Source: Dinochytrium kinnereticum (lineage: Eukaryota; Chytridiomycota; Chytridiomycetes; Chytridiales; Chytridiaceae). From it: a DNA stretch of 64,000 nt. Shown here in pieces: positions 1-9,698 of the stretch. The notes under the pieces are model-generated. The model was not told the origin of the DNA. It did no database searches and was given only the letters and a program-made list of their open reading frames with translations. Where the stretch lies: NCBI GenBank assembly GCA_027604005.1, contig JADGJT010000062.1, positions 1 through 64,000 of the forward strand, written 5' to 3'. Position 1 is the first letter of the stretch. Every line of letters starts with the position of its first letter. Made by a program: the position numbers and the translations under genes.

Positions 1-1095
1 AATCAGGCTATAAATAAATAAAATAATAAATAATAATAATAAATAAATAATTAATTAATTAATTAATTCATAGGTGGATGGAATGGAAAGAAAAGGAGAG
101 AGAGAAGAGAGAGAGAGAAAGAGAAAGAGAGATAGGTAGGTAGGTAGCAAGTATGTGTGTGTGTGTGAGAGACAAGAAGGCAAGGCAGGAAGAAGAAGAA
201 GACAATAATTAATTAATTAATAAGGGAAGGAAAGCAAGCAAGCAAGAAAAGTAAAGAATTTAATTTGAGATTTAATAATAATAATAATTAAAATATTATT
301 ATTATGTATTTAAATTATTCTTTATTTATTTAATTTCTTTATTTAATGATGGAGGTAATACAAGATGCTCTGAAGTGGCGCTCGCTCTCTCTCTCTGCCC
401 CTCCCTCTTTACTCCCCAACGCACTGATTGGTTGACTGCCTGTCACACACAAACACACAAACAACTCCCTCCTCTTTCCCACCCCCTTCACGCGACAAAC
501 AATAATAGTAAAATAAACATCAACCATCATATTAATTATTATTATTACTTGTTCTCACACGCACACGCGTTGATATACTAATTCATTCATTCATTCATTC
601 CTACTCTACTCTCTCTCTTTCTTTCATTTTGTTAATCATCATCATCATCATCATCATCATTATTTATCGCTTTCAAAGCGTTCTGTAAAGAATAATGTTT
701 AATAGTAATTATTCAAGAAACTACGTGAATCGTTGAATGCGCAAAAGTTCTTTGTTGATGAAAGAAAAGAGTATTCAAATGAAAAGAAAGAAACGAAACA
801 GAAAAATAGAATAATAAACAACAACAGAACTGGAAGAATGAAGAGAAACAGAGACCGCGAGGAAAATGGAAGAAACGAGATTGATATTGCAAAAACAAAA
901 AAAAAAGTAGAAGAAAAAAGTTATAAAAAAAAAAAAGACCCAACCCAACCAACTGGAGCAACCATGGACATATAGTAAAAAAGCAGGTCAACAAATAGTA
1001 AAAAAGCAGGTCAACAAAACGTCAAAAACTTAATGAACAACATGATAAAAAAACAAAATAATTTTAAAAAAAAAATAACAAACAAAAAAAAAACA
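1..1095. other. AT-rich simple-sequence region without a gene
   Basis: The stretch is built of TAAA/ATTA-type tracts, GA-rich and CT-rich runs, an (ATTC)n tract at about 581-600 and a (CAT)n tract at about 634-660. Short open frames here follow base composition and show no domain-like sequence. It lies beyond the 3' end of the CAP-protein gene. Confidence 0.7.
973..1018. repeat. 23-bp unit in perfect tandem duplication
   Basis: A 23-bp unit starting tagtaaaaaagc occupies 973-995 and is repeated without change at 996-1018. Perfect identity inside degenerate AT-rich sequence suggests recent slippage or duplication. No function is visible. Confidence 0.9.
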
Positions 1096-2371
1096 TCAGT
1101 TGATCTTCACTTGATCAACATTCACATTAAATCCAATCAAGTTACCCCCCCTGGGTCCATAATGACACACCGACAGCTGTCTCCCATTCACCTCACAAAA
1201 CCCACACCCAACCGTCGTCGACTCCCTCCAGAGCAGCTGAGTGAGGTGACCATACCCCGCGAAATCACCATCCCCAACCGCCCCACGACCAAAATTAATG
1301 TCCTCCACCATCTTATCACATTCAGTCGTGTACATTGCGATCGACTCAACGTGTCTCTGAAACGCCGACACACCATTCACGCTCCCAGACCATTGCGCTA
1401 GGTTCTCACCGAGGGTTTGACCGTTCAGCGAACGTTCTCCGCCACCCGAATGCACCATCGTACAGAATTCTTTATCCAAGCCACGGTTGTTTTGGCGAAA
1501 GGACGCGTATTCCTGTTTTTGGTTTGTTTGTTTTAGGTGGGGGGAGAAAAAAGAAAGGGTATCGCAAGTGTTTTTTTGTGTTTTTTTTGGTTAGAACCTC
1601 TCGCAACAAACACCTCCCCCCAAAAAAAAAGAAAGAAAAAAAAGGAACATTTCACATTCCCGTCTTCCTCTCTCTTTTCAAAACCAAACATACCTGAGCC
1701 TTGGCCTCCGCACCACGATCATACGTCACATCTCCAAGATTAAACCCAAGGAACTGTCCCGCGATCCTCCTCAACCGATTCATCCTCACCACAATCTCAT
1801 TCGCGTCCGCGTTACGAGGCACCGTCGAATTCACCGACGAGTTCAACGCGTCACAGAACGTCCTCTTGTCAAGTCTCCCTCCAGGCGCTGGCGCCGGTGC
1901 CGGTGCTGGTGCCGGTGCCGGAGCCGGTGCAGGAGCGGGAGCCGGTGCGGGAGCCGGTGCAGGAGCCGGCACGGGAGCCGGTAAAGGCACAGGCTCAGGC
2001 TCAGGGGCCGGAGCGGGAGGAGCCGGCGGTGGGGGAGGAGGAGGAGGAGATTCCGGCTGAGAGACCTGAAATCCACCCTCCCCAATAAGCTGAGGCAGCA
2101 CATCATCGCCTGGAGCCGCTGCGGCGGCGGCACCTGGGGAGGCAGTTGGGGCAGGGGACTCTGTGATGGTGAGGGTCTTCTTCTTGAACTTTTTGCATTT
2201 TCGGATGACGCTTGTGTAGACGGCTTGAGGGGGTGCGCTTGTGATGACTGGGGCGATGGTGGGGGTTGCGCCTCCTGGGGGTGCGACGCCATAGATGGGT
2301 GGGCCGTAGAGCTGGGAGGCGGAGACGGTGACGAGCAGCGAGGCGATGACGGAGACCTTTGAAAAGAGCAT
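1096..2371 (-). CDS. Secreted CAP/SCP (PR-1-like) domain protein
   Basis: Two exons, 2371-1694 and 1512-1096, are joined in phase 0 across a GTATGT...AG intron. The product is about 364 residues. It opens with a signal peptide (LFSKVSVIASLLVTVSA), then a long linker of Ala-Pro and Glu-Pro dipeptides with a lysine-rich patch, then a C-terminal CAP domain. The CAP signatures GHLTQLLWR, VGCG and CHYGPRGG are visible, and the intron falls at the start of the domain's YASFRQ helix. CAP proteins are extracellular; fungal members have been linked to sterol or fatty-acid binding and to wall-associated roles. The proline-rich linker suggests a wall- or matrix-tethered protein. The specific ligand cannot be read from the sequence. 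Confidence 0.9.
1885..2000. repeat. GC-rich GGTGCC/GGAGCC hexamer array inside the CAP gene
   Basis: Degenerate six-base units encode the (Ala-Pro)n linker of the CAP protein on the minus strand. The purine/pyrimidine bias also opens long antisense frames that are not genes. Such arrays often change length between strains. Confidence 0.85.
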
Positions 2372-3040
2372 CTTCCTTCTAGAGGGGCGGGGGCCTGGGT
2401 GGGGTGATGCGTTGAGGGTGGGGGAGGGAGTTCTAGAGCAGGACGGACGGAGGGTGAGTCTATGCGCTGTGCAGGTTGGCGGGAGGTTGCGGGCGGTGTG
2501 AAGGGTTGGGTTTAAAGCAGGGTGTTGAGTTGTTCTGGGCAGCTGCTGCGGTGCTGGTTGGGGATTTGGGTCCGTTCAGGAGGTGATACAGCAGCGGCCG
2601 TGTTTGCGGCAGGGTGGCGCATGGCCTCCACCGTTGTCCAATGAGACGGTGGCATTGACAAGCTGTGTGTTACAGTGATCTGATGCACCTTCCTTCTTTG
2701 TAACGAACACCACCAACCTTTTATTATTTATTTATTTATTTCAATTCAATTCAATTCAATAATTAAAATAAATAATAAATAAATAAAATAATAAAATAAC
2801 TCTTTCAGCAGCAACTCAATCAATCAACTGACGACAAACAACCCGCCTGAAATATTTCTTCTTCTTCTTCTTCTGCAAATATCCCCATCAATCGTCAGGA
2901 ATATTCCACAATCACAACTCCAACAGGTATTCATTTGGTCCCTTGTGAAGGCCAATGCCTCCACCCAACAAACACGCACGCTCGCCAACCCAAACCACGT
3001 AAAAATAAAACATAAAAAAAAAAACAACACGCATCAATCA
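2372..3040. other. Intergenic region upstream of the CAP gene
   Basis: This stretch lies between the start of the CAP gene and the 3' end of the dehydrogenase gene. It holds an AT-rich block with (TTTA)n and (CAATT)n tracts at about 2718-2800 and a (TTC)n run near 2858. It probably contains the CAP promoter. No gene was seen. Confidence 0.6.
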
Positions 3041-4437
3041 TCAATACCCCCTCCTCATGTCAACAACATTCGCAAGCGGTCCATCCCCAACGCAATACCG
3101 TCGAACCGTCTCCGCAATGACCGGCCCAGCCGTGGACGGATTCGTCAACGCCGACACGTGTGGGGTGACCGTCACCTATTGAATCAAGGAAGGGAGAAAC
3201 AAAAGGGATGGGGGAAGGGAGGGATGTGCGCGAAAACCCATTCCATCAGCATGCATGATTGTTACCCACGAGAGAAGGAAAGAAAAAGAGGGGGTGGGGG
3301 GGCAAGCGGACAATGTCGCTTTCTCAAACCAAAAAGCAGACCCGAAGAAACTTGCAAACCCCAACCCCCAACCCCCAACCCCCCCAAAAAAAACAACAAC
3401 AAAAAACTCACCTTTGGATGCCTCCAAAAAGAATGCTCAACAGGCAAAGGCTCCACCTCAAACACATCCAAAACAGCATGTCCCAACCGTCCGCCCTCCA
3501 AAGCCTCCACCAAATCCCCCTCAACAACATGTCCCCCCCTCCCAAGATTCACCAAAACAGCCCCGGGAGGCATCTCCAAGAACGTCTTCCGATTCAACAC
3601 CCCCCTCGTCTCCTCCGTCAACGGAAGAAGGTTGACAAGAATCTCACTGCCCCTCACCACATCCCAGAACCCCTCTTCACCGCTCAAACACGGCACAAGT
3701 ACCTCCTTCATGGCCACCTTGGACGTGACGTCTCGAACGGAGGGGTGTGAGTCCTCCCCACCCTCAGTTAAAACCGTCACCGAGAGCGGGGACCGCGTGG
3801 TTCGCGTCCACCCCATCACATCAAACCCCTGTCGAGCAAGCACACTCGCCGCAGCCCTCCCCAACGTTCCCAACCCCAAGATCCCGACCCTCCTCTCCCG
3901 TGTGAGCGGTTGAAAGACCGTACCCCCCAAGGGCCGCTTCTTCCAAACCCGATCACGTTGCTGGAGACCGTAGAGATGCATCTGGCGATGCGCCCAAAGA
4001 CAATGAAGGAGACAGCTCTCTGCCATGGATCGCGTCATCTCGGGGTCGACCATTCTCACCAGAGGGAGGTGGTGCGGGAGGGTGGGATCCGCGAGGACCT
4101 TGTCGACCCCTGCCCAGAGGGATGCGATGAGTCGGAGGTTTGGGAAGGTGTGGAGGAGGTTTGGTGGTGGGTCGGCTATGATTGCTACCTCGACTTCTTG
4201 GGGTGCTGGGTGGAGGGGGAGGGGTGTGACGGGGTGGTGGGATTCCTTCGCGAGGATGGAGAGGGCGGTGGGGGTGTTGGATGGGTAGAGGTTGAGGTGC
4301 AGGGGAGGGTGGTGGGGGGGAAGTTGGACTTGGCTCAACGCTCTCCGAATGGCCTCCAACCAAGGCGTTGGGTCAGGCATGGTGGTGATGAAGTAGATCC
4401 CGCGAGGTCGCATCTCCGTTGTGGACGGGTCGGACAT
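3041..4437 (-). CDS. D-isomer-specific 2-hydroxyacid dehydrogenase (GhrA-like)
   Basis: Exons 4437-3412 and 3175-3041 join in phase 0 (GTGAGT donor) to give 386 residues. The Rossmann motif GLGTLG is at about 188-193. The substrate-binding and catalytic residues of the family are present: Arg300 in NLGRGG, a Glu in the FEVEP segment near 327-329, and His348 in TPHVSA just after the splice junction, which confirms the join. The family reduces 2-keto acids such as glyoxylate and hydroxypyruvate with NAD(P)H. Weak conservation of the N-terminal 80 residues resembles the GhrA subgroup more than formate or phosphoglycerate dehydrogenases. The exact substrate is not determinable. It starts 80 bp from the divergent zinc-ribbon gene. 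Confidence 0.9.
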
Positions 4438-4517
4438 TTATTATATTGTTCACCCTCAAGAAAATTGAAACCACAAAAAAAACATTCAAAGTGGGGAGAC
4501 GTATTGCAGACCTGACC
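4438..4517. promoter_or_regulatory. Short shared divergent promoter
   Basis: Only 80 bp separate the start codons of the dehydrogenase (minus) and the zinc-ribbon gene (plus), so their core promoters must lie here or overlap the coding sequences. The only motif noticed is an AT-rich stretch (tttattatattg) at about 4437-4448. Confidence 0.5.
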
Positions 4518-6123
4518 ATGACGGCCCCCAACACCACCCACCCCGGGGCTTCCTCCCACACTCCCGAGTCTCGACGTGAGGAAGGGATTAAACGTATGGG
4601 GAGTTACATGCTTGGTGGATGGGTAGGGTGCACTTTTCTCCCTCACCTTTGCACTCAGATTGGCCAACACGTTTTTGTTGTTTAACCACCCCCCAACTCC
4701 TTCGCCCCCCCCCTTTCTTCAAAAGGTCCTCACAGATGTTCCTTGCCCGACCCGTGGTTGCGAGATGCCAACGTTCAGAGCGAAAGAGGACCGGTCAAAG
4801 TTTGTTTGTGCGCTCTGTGATGATGCGTCGAGGCCTTTCCCGCCTGTTGTTTTGGGGGTGTTTAGTGATTCTGATGCTTCTGCTCGTCATCGGGAGGATG
4901 AAGGTTTGTTTTTGTTCTCTCTCTTTGGTTCCTTCCTTTGTTGCTTGCAGAAGGAGGTGGAGGAGTTCGCGGGGGGGGGGAATTGTATTGTTTGTATTTT
5001 TTTTTGTTATTTTATTTGCCAGAACTGAACTCGTCTTCAATCGGAATGGCCGTTGCTGCCCTTCAAACATTCACCCCGTTGCTGTGCCTTGAAAGTTGAA
5101 AAGAGAATGTGGGGGGGAATCTTGCTGTCGGCTCCTCACTCCTCCAAACCCCTCCCTCCCCACAACCTAAAAAACAACAACAAACAAAAACGAGCCCTAA
5201 CCCAACCCCCCCACCCCTCATATCCAGACCTCCTCCCCCCCACCAACGACGACGACGACCTCGAAGACGCTGACGATTTTCCGCCACTCACCCAAGAAGA
5301 AACCAACCGAATCCTTCGAAGACGTGAGGCCTCTGACCGTGCCAGCAGGTTGATGGGACAAAAGTTGCTTGAGGGGTGGACGATGCTTGCTGATGTTTGT
5401 GAGAGTGAGGCTTGTGGGGATCTTTGTGTGCCGCTTTTGAGGAGGGGGGAGGTGGTTGTTTGTGTGCTTTGTGGGTGGGGGGGTGGGGAGGTTGGTCGTG
5501 GAGGGGCTTTGGGGGAGGTGGTTGGTGGAGGAGCTGAAGGGGAGGTAGTTGAGGTGGGTTTTGTTGTTTTGTTGCTTCTTTTTTATCGTATCTCTTCTTT
5601 GTCGTTTCTTTCTTTAATCTGCTGTGATTTCGGTGGTGGTGCTCTTTTGATTTTTCTGCTATTGTGCTGCTTTGGCTTGTTTGCCGTTCTTGATGGCATT
5701 CTTGATCGCCCTTTCCGCTTTTTCTACCCCCCCCCCACACACACACACCCTCCCAGACGAGCATCTGACCCTCTCCTCCCCATTTCCCCATTCCCCACGC
5801 AGGCCCCCACGCGCATCCAAACCGTCACCTTTGGCACCCTCGACGCCCCACCGACCCCAACCGCTCCAACAGCAACCCCGCCAACGACCCTCCGATCCTC
5901 ATTGAAACGCCCGGCGACGGAGTTGGAGGATGTTTTGAGTGATGGTGGGGAGGAGGAGGATGTTGTGGAGGCCATGGTTGCGACGCTGTTGTCGCGGATG
6001 AAGGGGTTGAGGGTGAGGTTGGGGAGGTGTGGAGGGGGTGTTAAGGAGGTTTTGGAGATTTGTAGGGCTGTTGAGGCTTGTGCGGATGCTGTTAGGGCTT
6101 GTAGGGCTATTGGGGGGGTGTGA
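4518..6123 (+). CDS. Protein with two ZNRD2/SSSCA1-type zinc ribbons
   Basis: Four exons (4518-4622, 4726-4903, 5228-5553, 5803-6123) join in consistent phase to give 309 residues. The first domain, about 24-62, reads RMGSYMLGGW, then CPTRGC, then CALC, and is split by intron 1. The second, about 134-177, reads RLMGQKLLEGWTML, then a Cys-containing turn, then CVLC. Both match the short ZNRD2 (p27, Sjogren/scleroderma autoantigen 1) domain: an M-G-x-x-L-L-x-G-W helix followed by a four-Cys ribbon. An acidic segment lies just before the second copy. The C-terminus is a Val/Glu-rich helical region. ZNRD2 is known as a small single-domain protein, so the internal duplication is unusual. The molecular role is unknown; a mitotic or centromere link has been reported for the human protein. 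Confidence 0.8.
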
Positions 6124-6267
6124 TGGGTGGGTCTCTCTTTTTGTTTGTTGTTGTTTTGGTTTGTTGTCCTTGGAGTGGCTGGAGGGAAGAGATGTGTGTG
6201 GAAGGTTTTGTTATTTGGCAATGTCTTTCTTGAGGGCGAAAGAGGCCTCTTGTGCTTTTATCGTTTG

Positions 6268-6298
<31 letters not shown>

Positions 6299-6632
6299 GT
6301 TTTTTTATGTCTTGCTGCTGCCTGGGATGCTTAGTGGTTAGCTCGGTGGCTTGGGGGTGTTTTTCTGTTAGGTTGAGGAAGGAGGCGAGGGTTTATGTAA
6401 GAGGATTTGTTTTTTGCTGTGTTACTTTTTTATGTTCACTTGAGCGCAGAACTTGGAAGTGGGTAGCATTGGTGTAAAGTGCCTAGGAACTGCGCATGAC
6501 AAGATACTATGATGGGATATGCATTTTAAGGAGATGTCAAATAAGTCTTTAATGGGATGTGCATTTTATGTTAAAGACGTCAAATAAGTTATTAAAAGTT
6601 GGTTGGTTATTGTGGGATAAGTTGGCTGGGTT
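6124..6632. other. Convergent 3' intergenic region with a diverged direct repeat
   Basis: This is T-rich sequence between the 3' ends of the zinc-ribbon and Nudix genes. Two imperfect direct copies of about 37 bp lie at 6511-6546 and 6551-6589; both contain tgggat(a/g)tgcatttta and end in gtcaaataagt. A tRNA-like TGGTTAGCTCGG string near 6338 has no matching B box. No gene was recognised. Confidence 0.55.
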
Positions 6633-7560
6633 CTAGGATTCTGGTGCGATGACTTTTCTTAAAAGGTCGTTTAAAACATAAGCCGTTAAACTGTTTTTAG
6701 GAGGGACGTTAGGCCATCAATTTGCATACAACAAAAAGAAAACCAAATAACCGTGAAAAGAAAGAAGATGAATAGAGCATGAACCCACCCCCAAATAGAC
6801 TCCCCACCAGGCCCCCTCCAACTCGGCACTTCAAACCCCTCAATGGATCTAAACTGCATCATCTTGATCTTTCTTGGATCCATCAGATCCCTTATCGGCA
6901 ACGTAAACACCGACGAAACCTCATCAGGGTTGAACCTCACCGTCCCAACGTCCACGTCCTCCAATCTCGGAAACACGTCCCCCCCGACCTCTGTATCGAT
7001 CGAAGAGTGTTTAGTGGAATCTTGGGAGACGATGCAGGCCAGGAAGGGATGAACTTGGATGGTGGTGGTGCGGTCGGGGAGGTGGGGGAGTGGACCGAGG
7101 AGTTTGAAATGGGTTAAACTTGTTTCTTCGATTGTCTCGCGGATTGCGGTGTGGATTAAGGAGGGGTCAGTGTCGTCCATACGGCCACCTGGAAAGCTGA
7201 TAACCAAAAGCGTCATTTGTCACGAACGGCTATACGAGAGAAGAGGGGGGGGGGGGGCGATTACCTGACCTCCCCCGCATGTTTTCTGAGTTTTGAAGCT
7301 CGCACAGTGAATAAAATGGATGGCACCCCCTTCACATGACACAGCGGGACCAACACGGCAGCCTTTGAGGGATGCTCAGACTTGAACTTCCAACGCATCT
7401 GCGGACCGGACGTCGATGCCTTGATCGCTCTCTGAGACCATAGCGCCAGGGTTTTCGAGTCAAGGGTTTCAGGAACATGCGACCATGAGGATGGGATCTG
7501 CGTTGACAGCGACCGCGACGACGACGATGAGACCTTTGCGATGCATCGATGGTGGATCAT
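6633..7560 (-). CDS. Nudix hydrolase, CoA diphosphatase type (PCD1/NUDT7/NUDT8-like)
   Basis: Exons 7560-7265, 7196-6789 and 6690-6633 (phases 2 and 2) give 253 residues. The CoA-hydrolase signature LRKHAGEVSFPGG is rebuilt exactly across intron 1, directly before the Nudix box. The metal-binding RETIEE core (Arg118, Glu119, Glu122, Glu123) is intact, although the usual upstream Glu is Pro110 and the final Gly is Ser125, as in divergent NUDT8-like members. Exon 3 adds a typical GLTAYVLNDLL helix. The family cleaves CoA and its derivatives to 3',5'-ADP and phosphopantetheine in mitochondria or peroxisomes. The basic, Ser-rich N-terminus could be a mitochondrial presequence. No C-terminal peroxisomal tripeptide is seen (ends PES). 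Confidence 0.9.
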
Positions 7561-7641
7561 TGGGTTTTGGGTATGGCTGTGGAACAGATTGTTTTGAATG
7601 TTGCCTTTTTTTGTCCGACCTGTTGAACACGCTGGGAAACG
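7561..7641. promoter_or_regulatory. Divergent promoter of the Nudix and RFC2 genes
   Basis: 81 bp separate the two divergent start codons. No TATA-like element was noticed. Three in-frame ATG codons at 7642, 7645 and 7657 follow for the RFC gene. Confidence 0.45.
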
Positions 7642-9379
7642 ATGATGTTGTCGAGCATGGATGTTGACAGACCTGAGGACTACAAGGGGAATCAGAATGT
7701 GCCCAACCTGCCCTGGTGAGGATTCAACCCCTTCCGTACGTCCTTGTTTTGTGAATGTTGGGGTTGACCGTGGTCTTGTCCCCCGCGAAACCGATCAGGG
7801 TCGAGAAGTATCGACCGCAACTGTTGAAGGACATTGTGGGGAACGAGGAGACGGTGGGTAGGCTTCAGATCATTGCTAAAGACGGGAACATGCCGAATAT
7901 CATTATCTCTGTAAGTTGGTTTTTTTTTTAAATAATGGTTTGGTTCTGCTGCCCGAATTTCTTGTCGTTTGCAACTTGCTTTTTATTGTTTTTGTGTTGG
8001 TGGGAGGGAGGTTTGGCTTTTCGGCGCTTGGGTCTGATTTTTTTTTTTTTTTTTTGCGGGGATGAATTGAAGGGGTCACCTGGAATTGGAAAGACGACGA
8101 GTATTCTGTGCCTTGCGCATGAACTATTGGGTGTGCATTACAAGGAGGCTGTTTTGGAGTTGAATGCTTCGGATGATAGGTGATGATTGCCTTTTGTTTG
8201 TTTGAATTTCGTTGACTTTAGCTATTCAGTTTTATTTTTTTATTTTTTTCTCTCTCTCTTTTGCGTCGCCCCTGCTTTTTCTTTTTTTGCTTTTTGCAAC
8301 CTTTAAACCAGCCGTTTTTTCTAAACACTGAAAAACCATTTACAGAGGAATCGAAGTTGTGAGAAATAGAATAAAAATGTTTGCCCAAAAAAAGGTCACC
8401 CTCCCCGAAGGTCGTCACAAGATCATCATCCTTGACGAAGCAGACAGGTGAAGTACCTCCCCTCCCTTCCTATTACTTTACAAGCGTAAAATGCATCCAG
8501 CTAAACCCCGATTTGTATTTTTTTCTTTTTCTTTTTCTTCACTCTTCTATGAAATCAGTATGACACCTGGAGCCCAGCAAGCGCTGAGAAGAACGATGGA
8601 GATATACTCTGCTACCACTCGGTTCGCTTTGGCTTGCAATATGTCGAGTAAGATCATTGAACCGATTCAGTCACGGTGCGCTATTCTGAGGTATTCAAGA
8701 CTTTCGGACAAGCAGCTATTGAAAAGGTTGATGGAGATTTGCGAGGCTGAGAAGGTTGGTTCTGGGTTTCAACGTCTCCTTCTCTTGTTCGTTGCTTTTC
8801 TCTTTGGTCACCTGTTTTGTTCAATTAATTCCCAACCTACTCATCCTTTAGGTCGAGTACGTCCCGGAAGGTCTTGAAGCCATCATTTTTAGCTCCGAAG
8901 GCGACATGCGTCAAGCCATTAATAACCTCCAATCCACAAACTCGGGGTTCGGCCTCATCACCGCCGATAGCGTCTTTAAAGTCTGCGACCAACCACACCC
9001 AGTCGTCATTGGGGAGGTTATTGAAAACTGTTTGAAAGGAGATGTTGACGGCGCGTCATCGAAACTGCAGGCACTGTGGGCGGAGGGGTACAGCGGGTTG
9101 GACATTGTTGGAACTTTGTTTAGGGTTGTCAAGACTTTTGATATGCAGGAGTACCCAAAGTTGGAGTTTATTAGGGTGAGAGTGGTTGCTTTCCTTGGAT
9201 GAAGATGTGTGGAGTTTTAACGGTTGTTGCTTTTTTTTTTTTTTTGATTTTGATTTTGTTAGGAGATTGGACAAACACATATGAGGATGTTGGAGGGGAT
9301 GCAGACTGTTGTTCAAGTTTCTGGACTTGCGGCAAGGCTCTGCATGATTTCAATGGACCCAAAGTCGGTGCAGCCTTGA
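7642..9379 (+). CDS. RFC2: Replication factor C subunit 2 (yeast Rfc4 orthologue)
   Basis: Seven exons (7642-7715, 7799-7910, 8073-8179, 8346-8447, 8559-8754, 8852-9175, 9263-9379) give 343 residues, the normal size of a small RFC subunit. It opens with the RFC box [12 protein letters not shown]. The Walker A GSPGIGKT is at 63-70, Walker B is LDEAD, the arginine-finger motif is QSRC, and the sensor region [11 protein letters not shown] follows. Matches such as VGNEE and NASDDRGIEVVR point to RFC2 rather than RFC3, 4 or 5. It is an AAA+ ATPase of the clamp loader that places PCNA on primed DNA. The start could be 7642 or 7657; all candidate ATGs are in frame. Confidence 0.95.
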
Positions 9380-9698
9380 TCAAGTTTGCCTTTTTCTTTA
9401 ATAATAAATAGTGTATTATTTTTCCATTGCCCCATGAAAGGTCGGATTCTATAATCGTCTATATAAGCACGGAGGTTGTGTATCGTTTTTTGTTTTTCTC
9501 TGGTTGGGGATTTTGCTTGGTCGGAACCCTCATCATGTCGCTGTCTTAAGAGCTCCGTCTTGAGGAATTGGATGTTTGGTCGCTTTTGATGCTGTCTCGC
9601 TTCAGTTTTTCCTCGTTCGCGTCTCGAATTCTGTGTTTAGGTCCACCATTAATATCAACTGTCTGGTGGAATGATTTGTTCAAAAGAGATTTATAAAC
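9380..9698. other. Convergent 3' intergenic region (RFC2 / ABC transporter)
   Basis: About 320 bp of mixed sequence between two 3' ends. An AT-rich ataataaatagtg segment near 9401 could hold the RFC2 polyadenylation signal. Nothing else was recognised. Confidence 0.5.

Noticed and set aside
375..994. Short open frames on both strands in the first kilobase
   Set aside because: All are composition-driven translations of simple repeats without conserved features.
1843..2292. Antisense and alternative-frame open frames over the CAP gene
   Set aside because: They arise from the GC-rich Ala-Pro hexamer repeat; only the frame with signal peptide and CAP domain is plausible.
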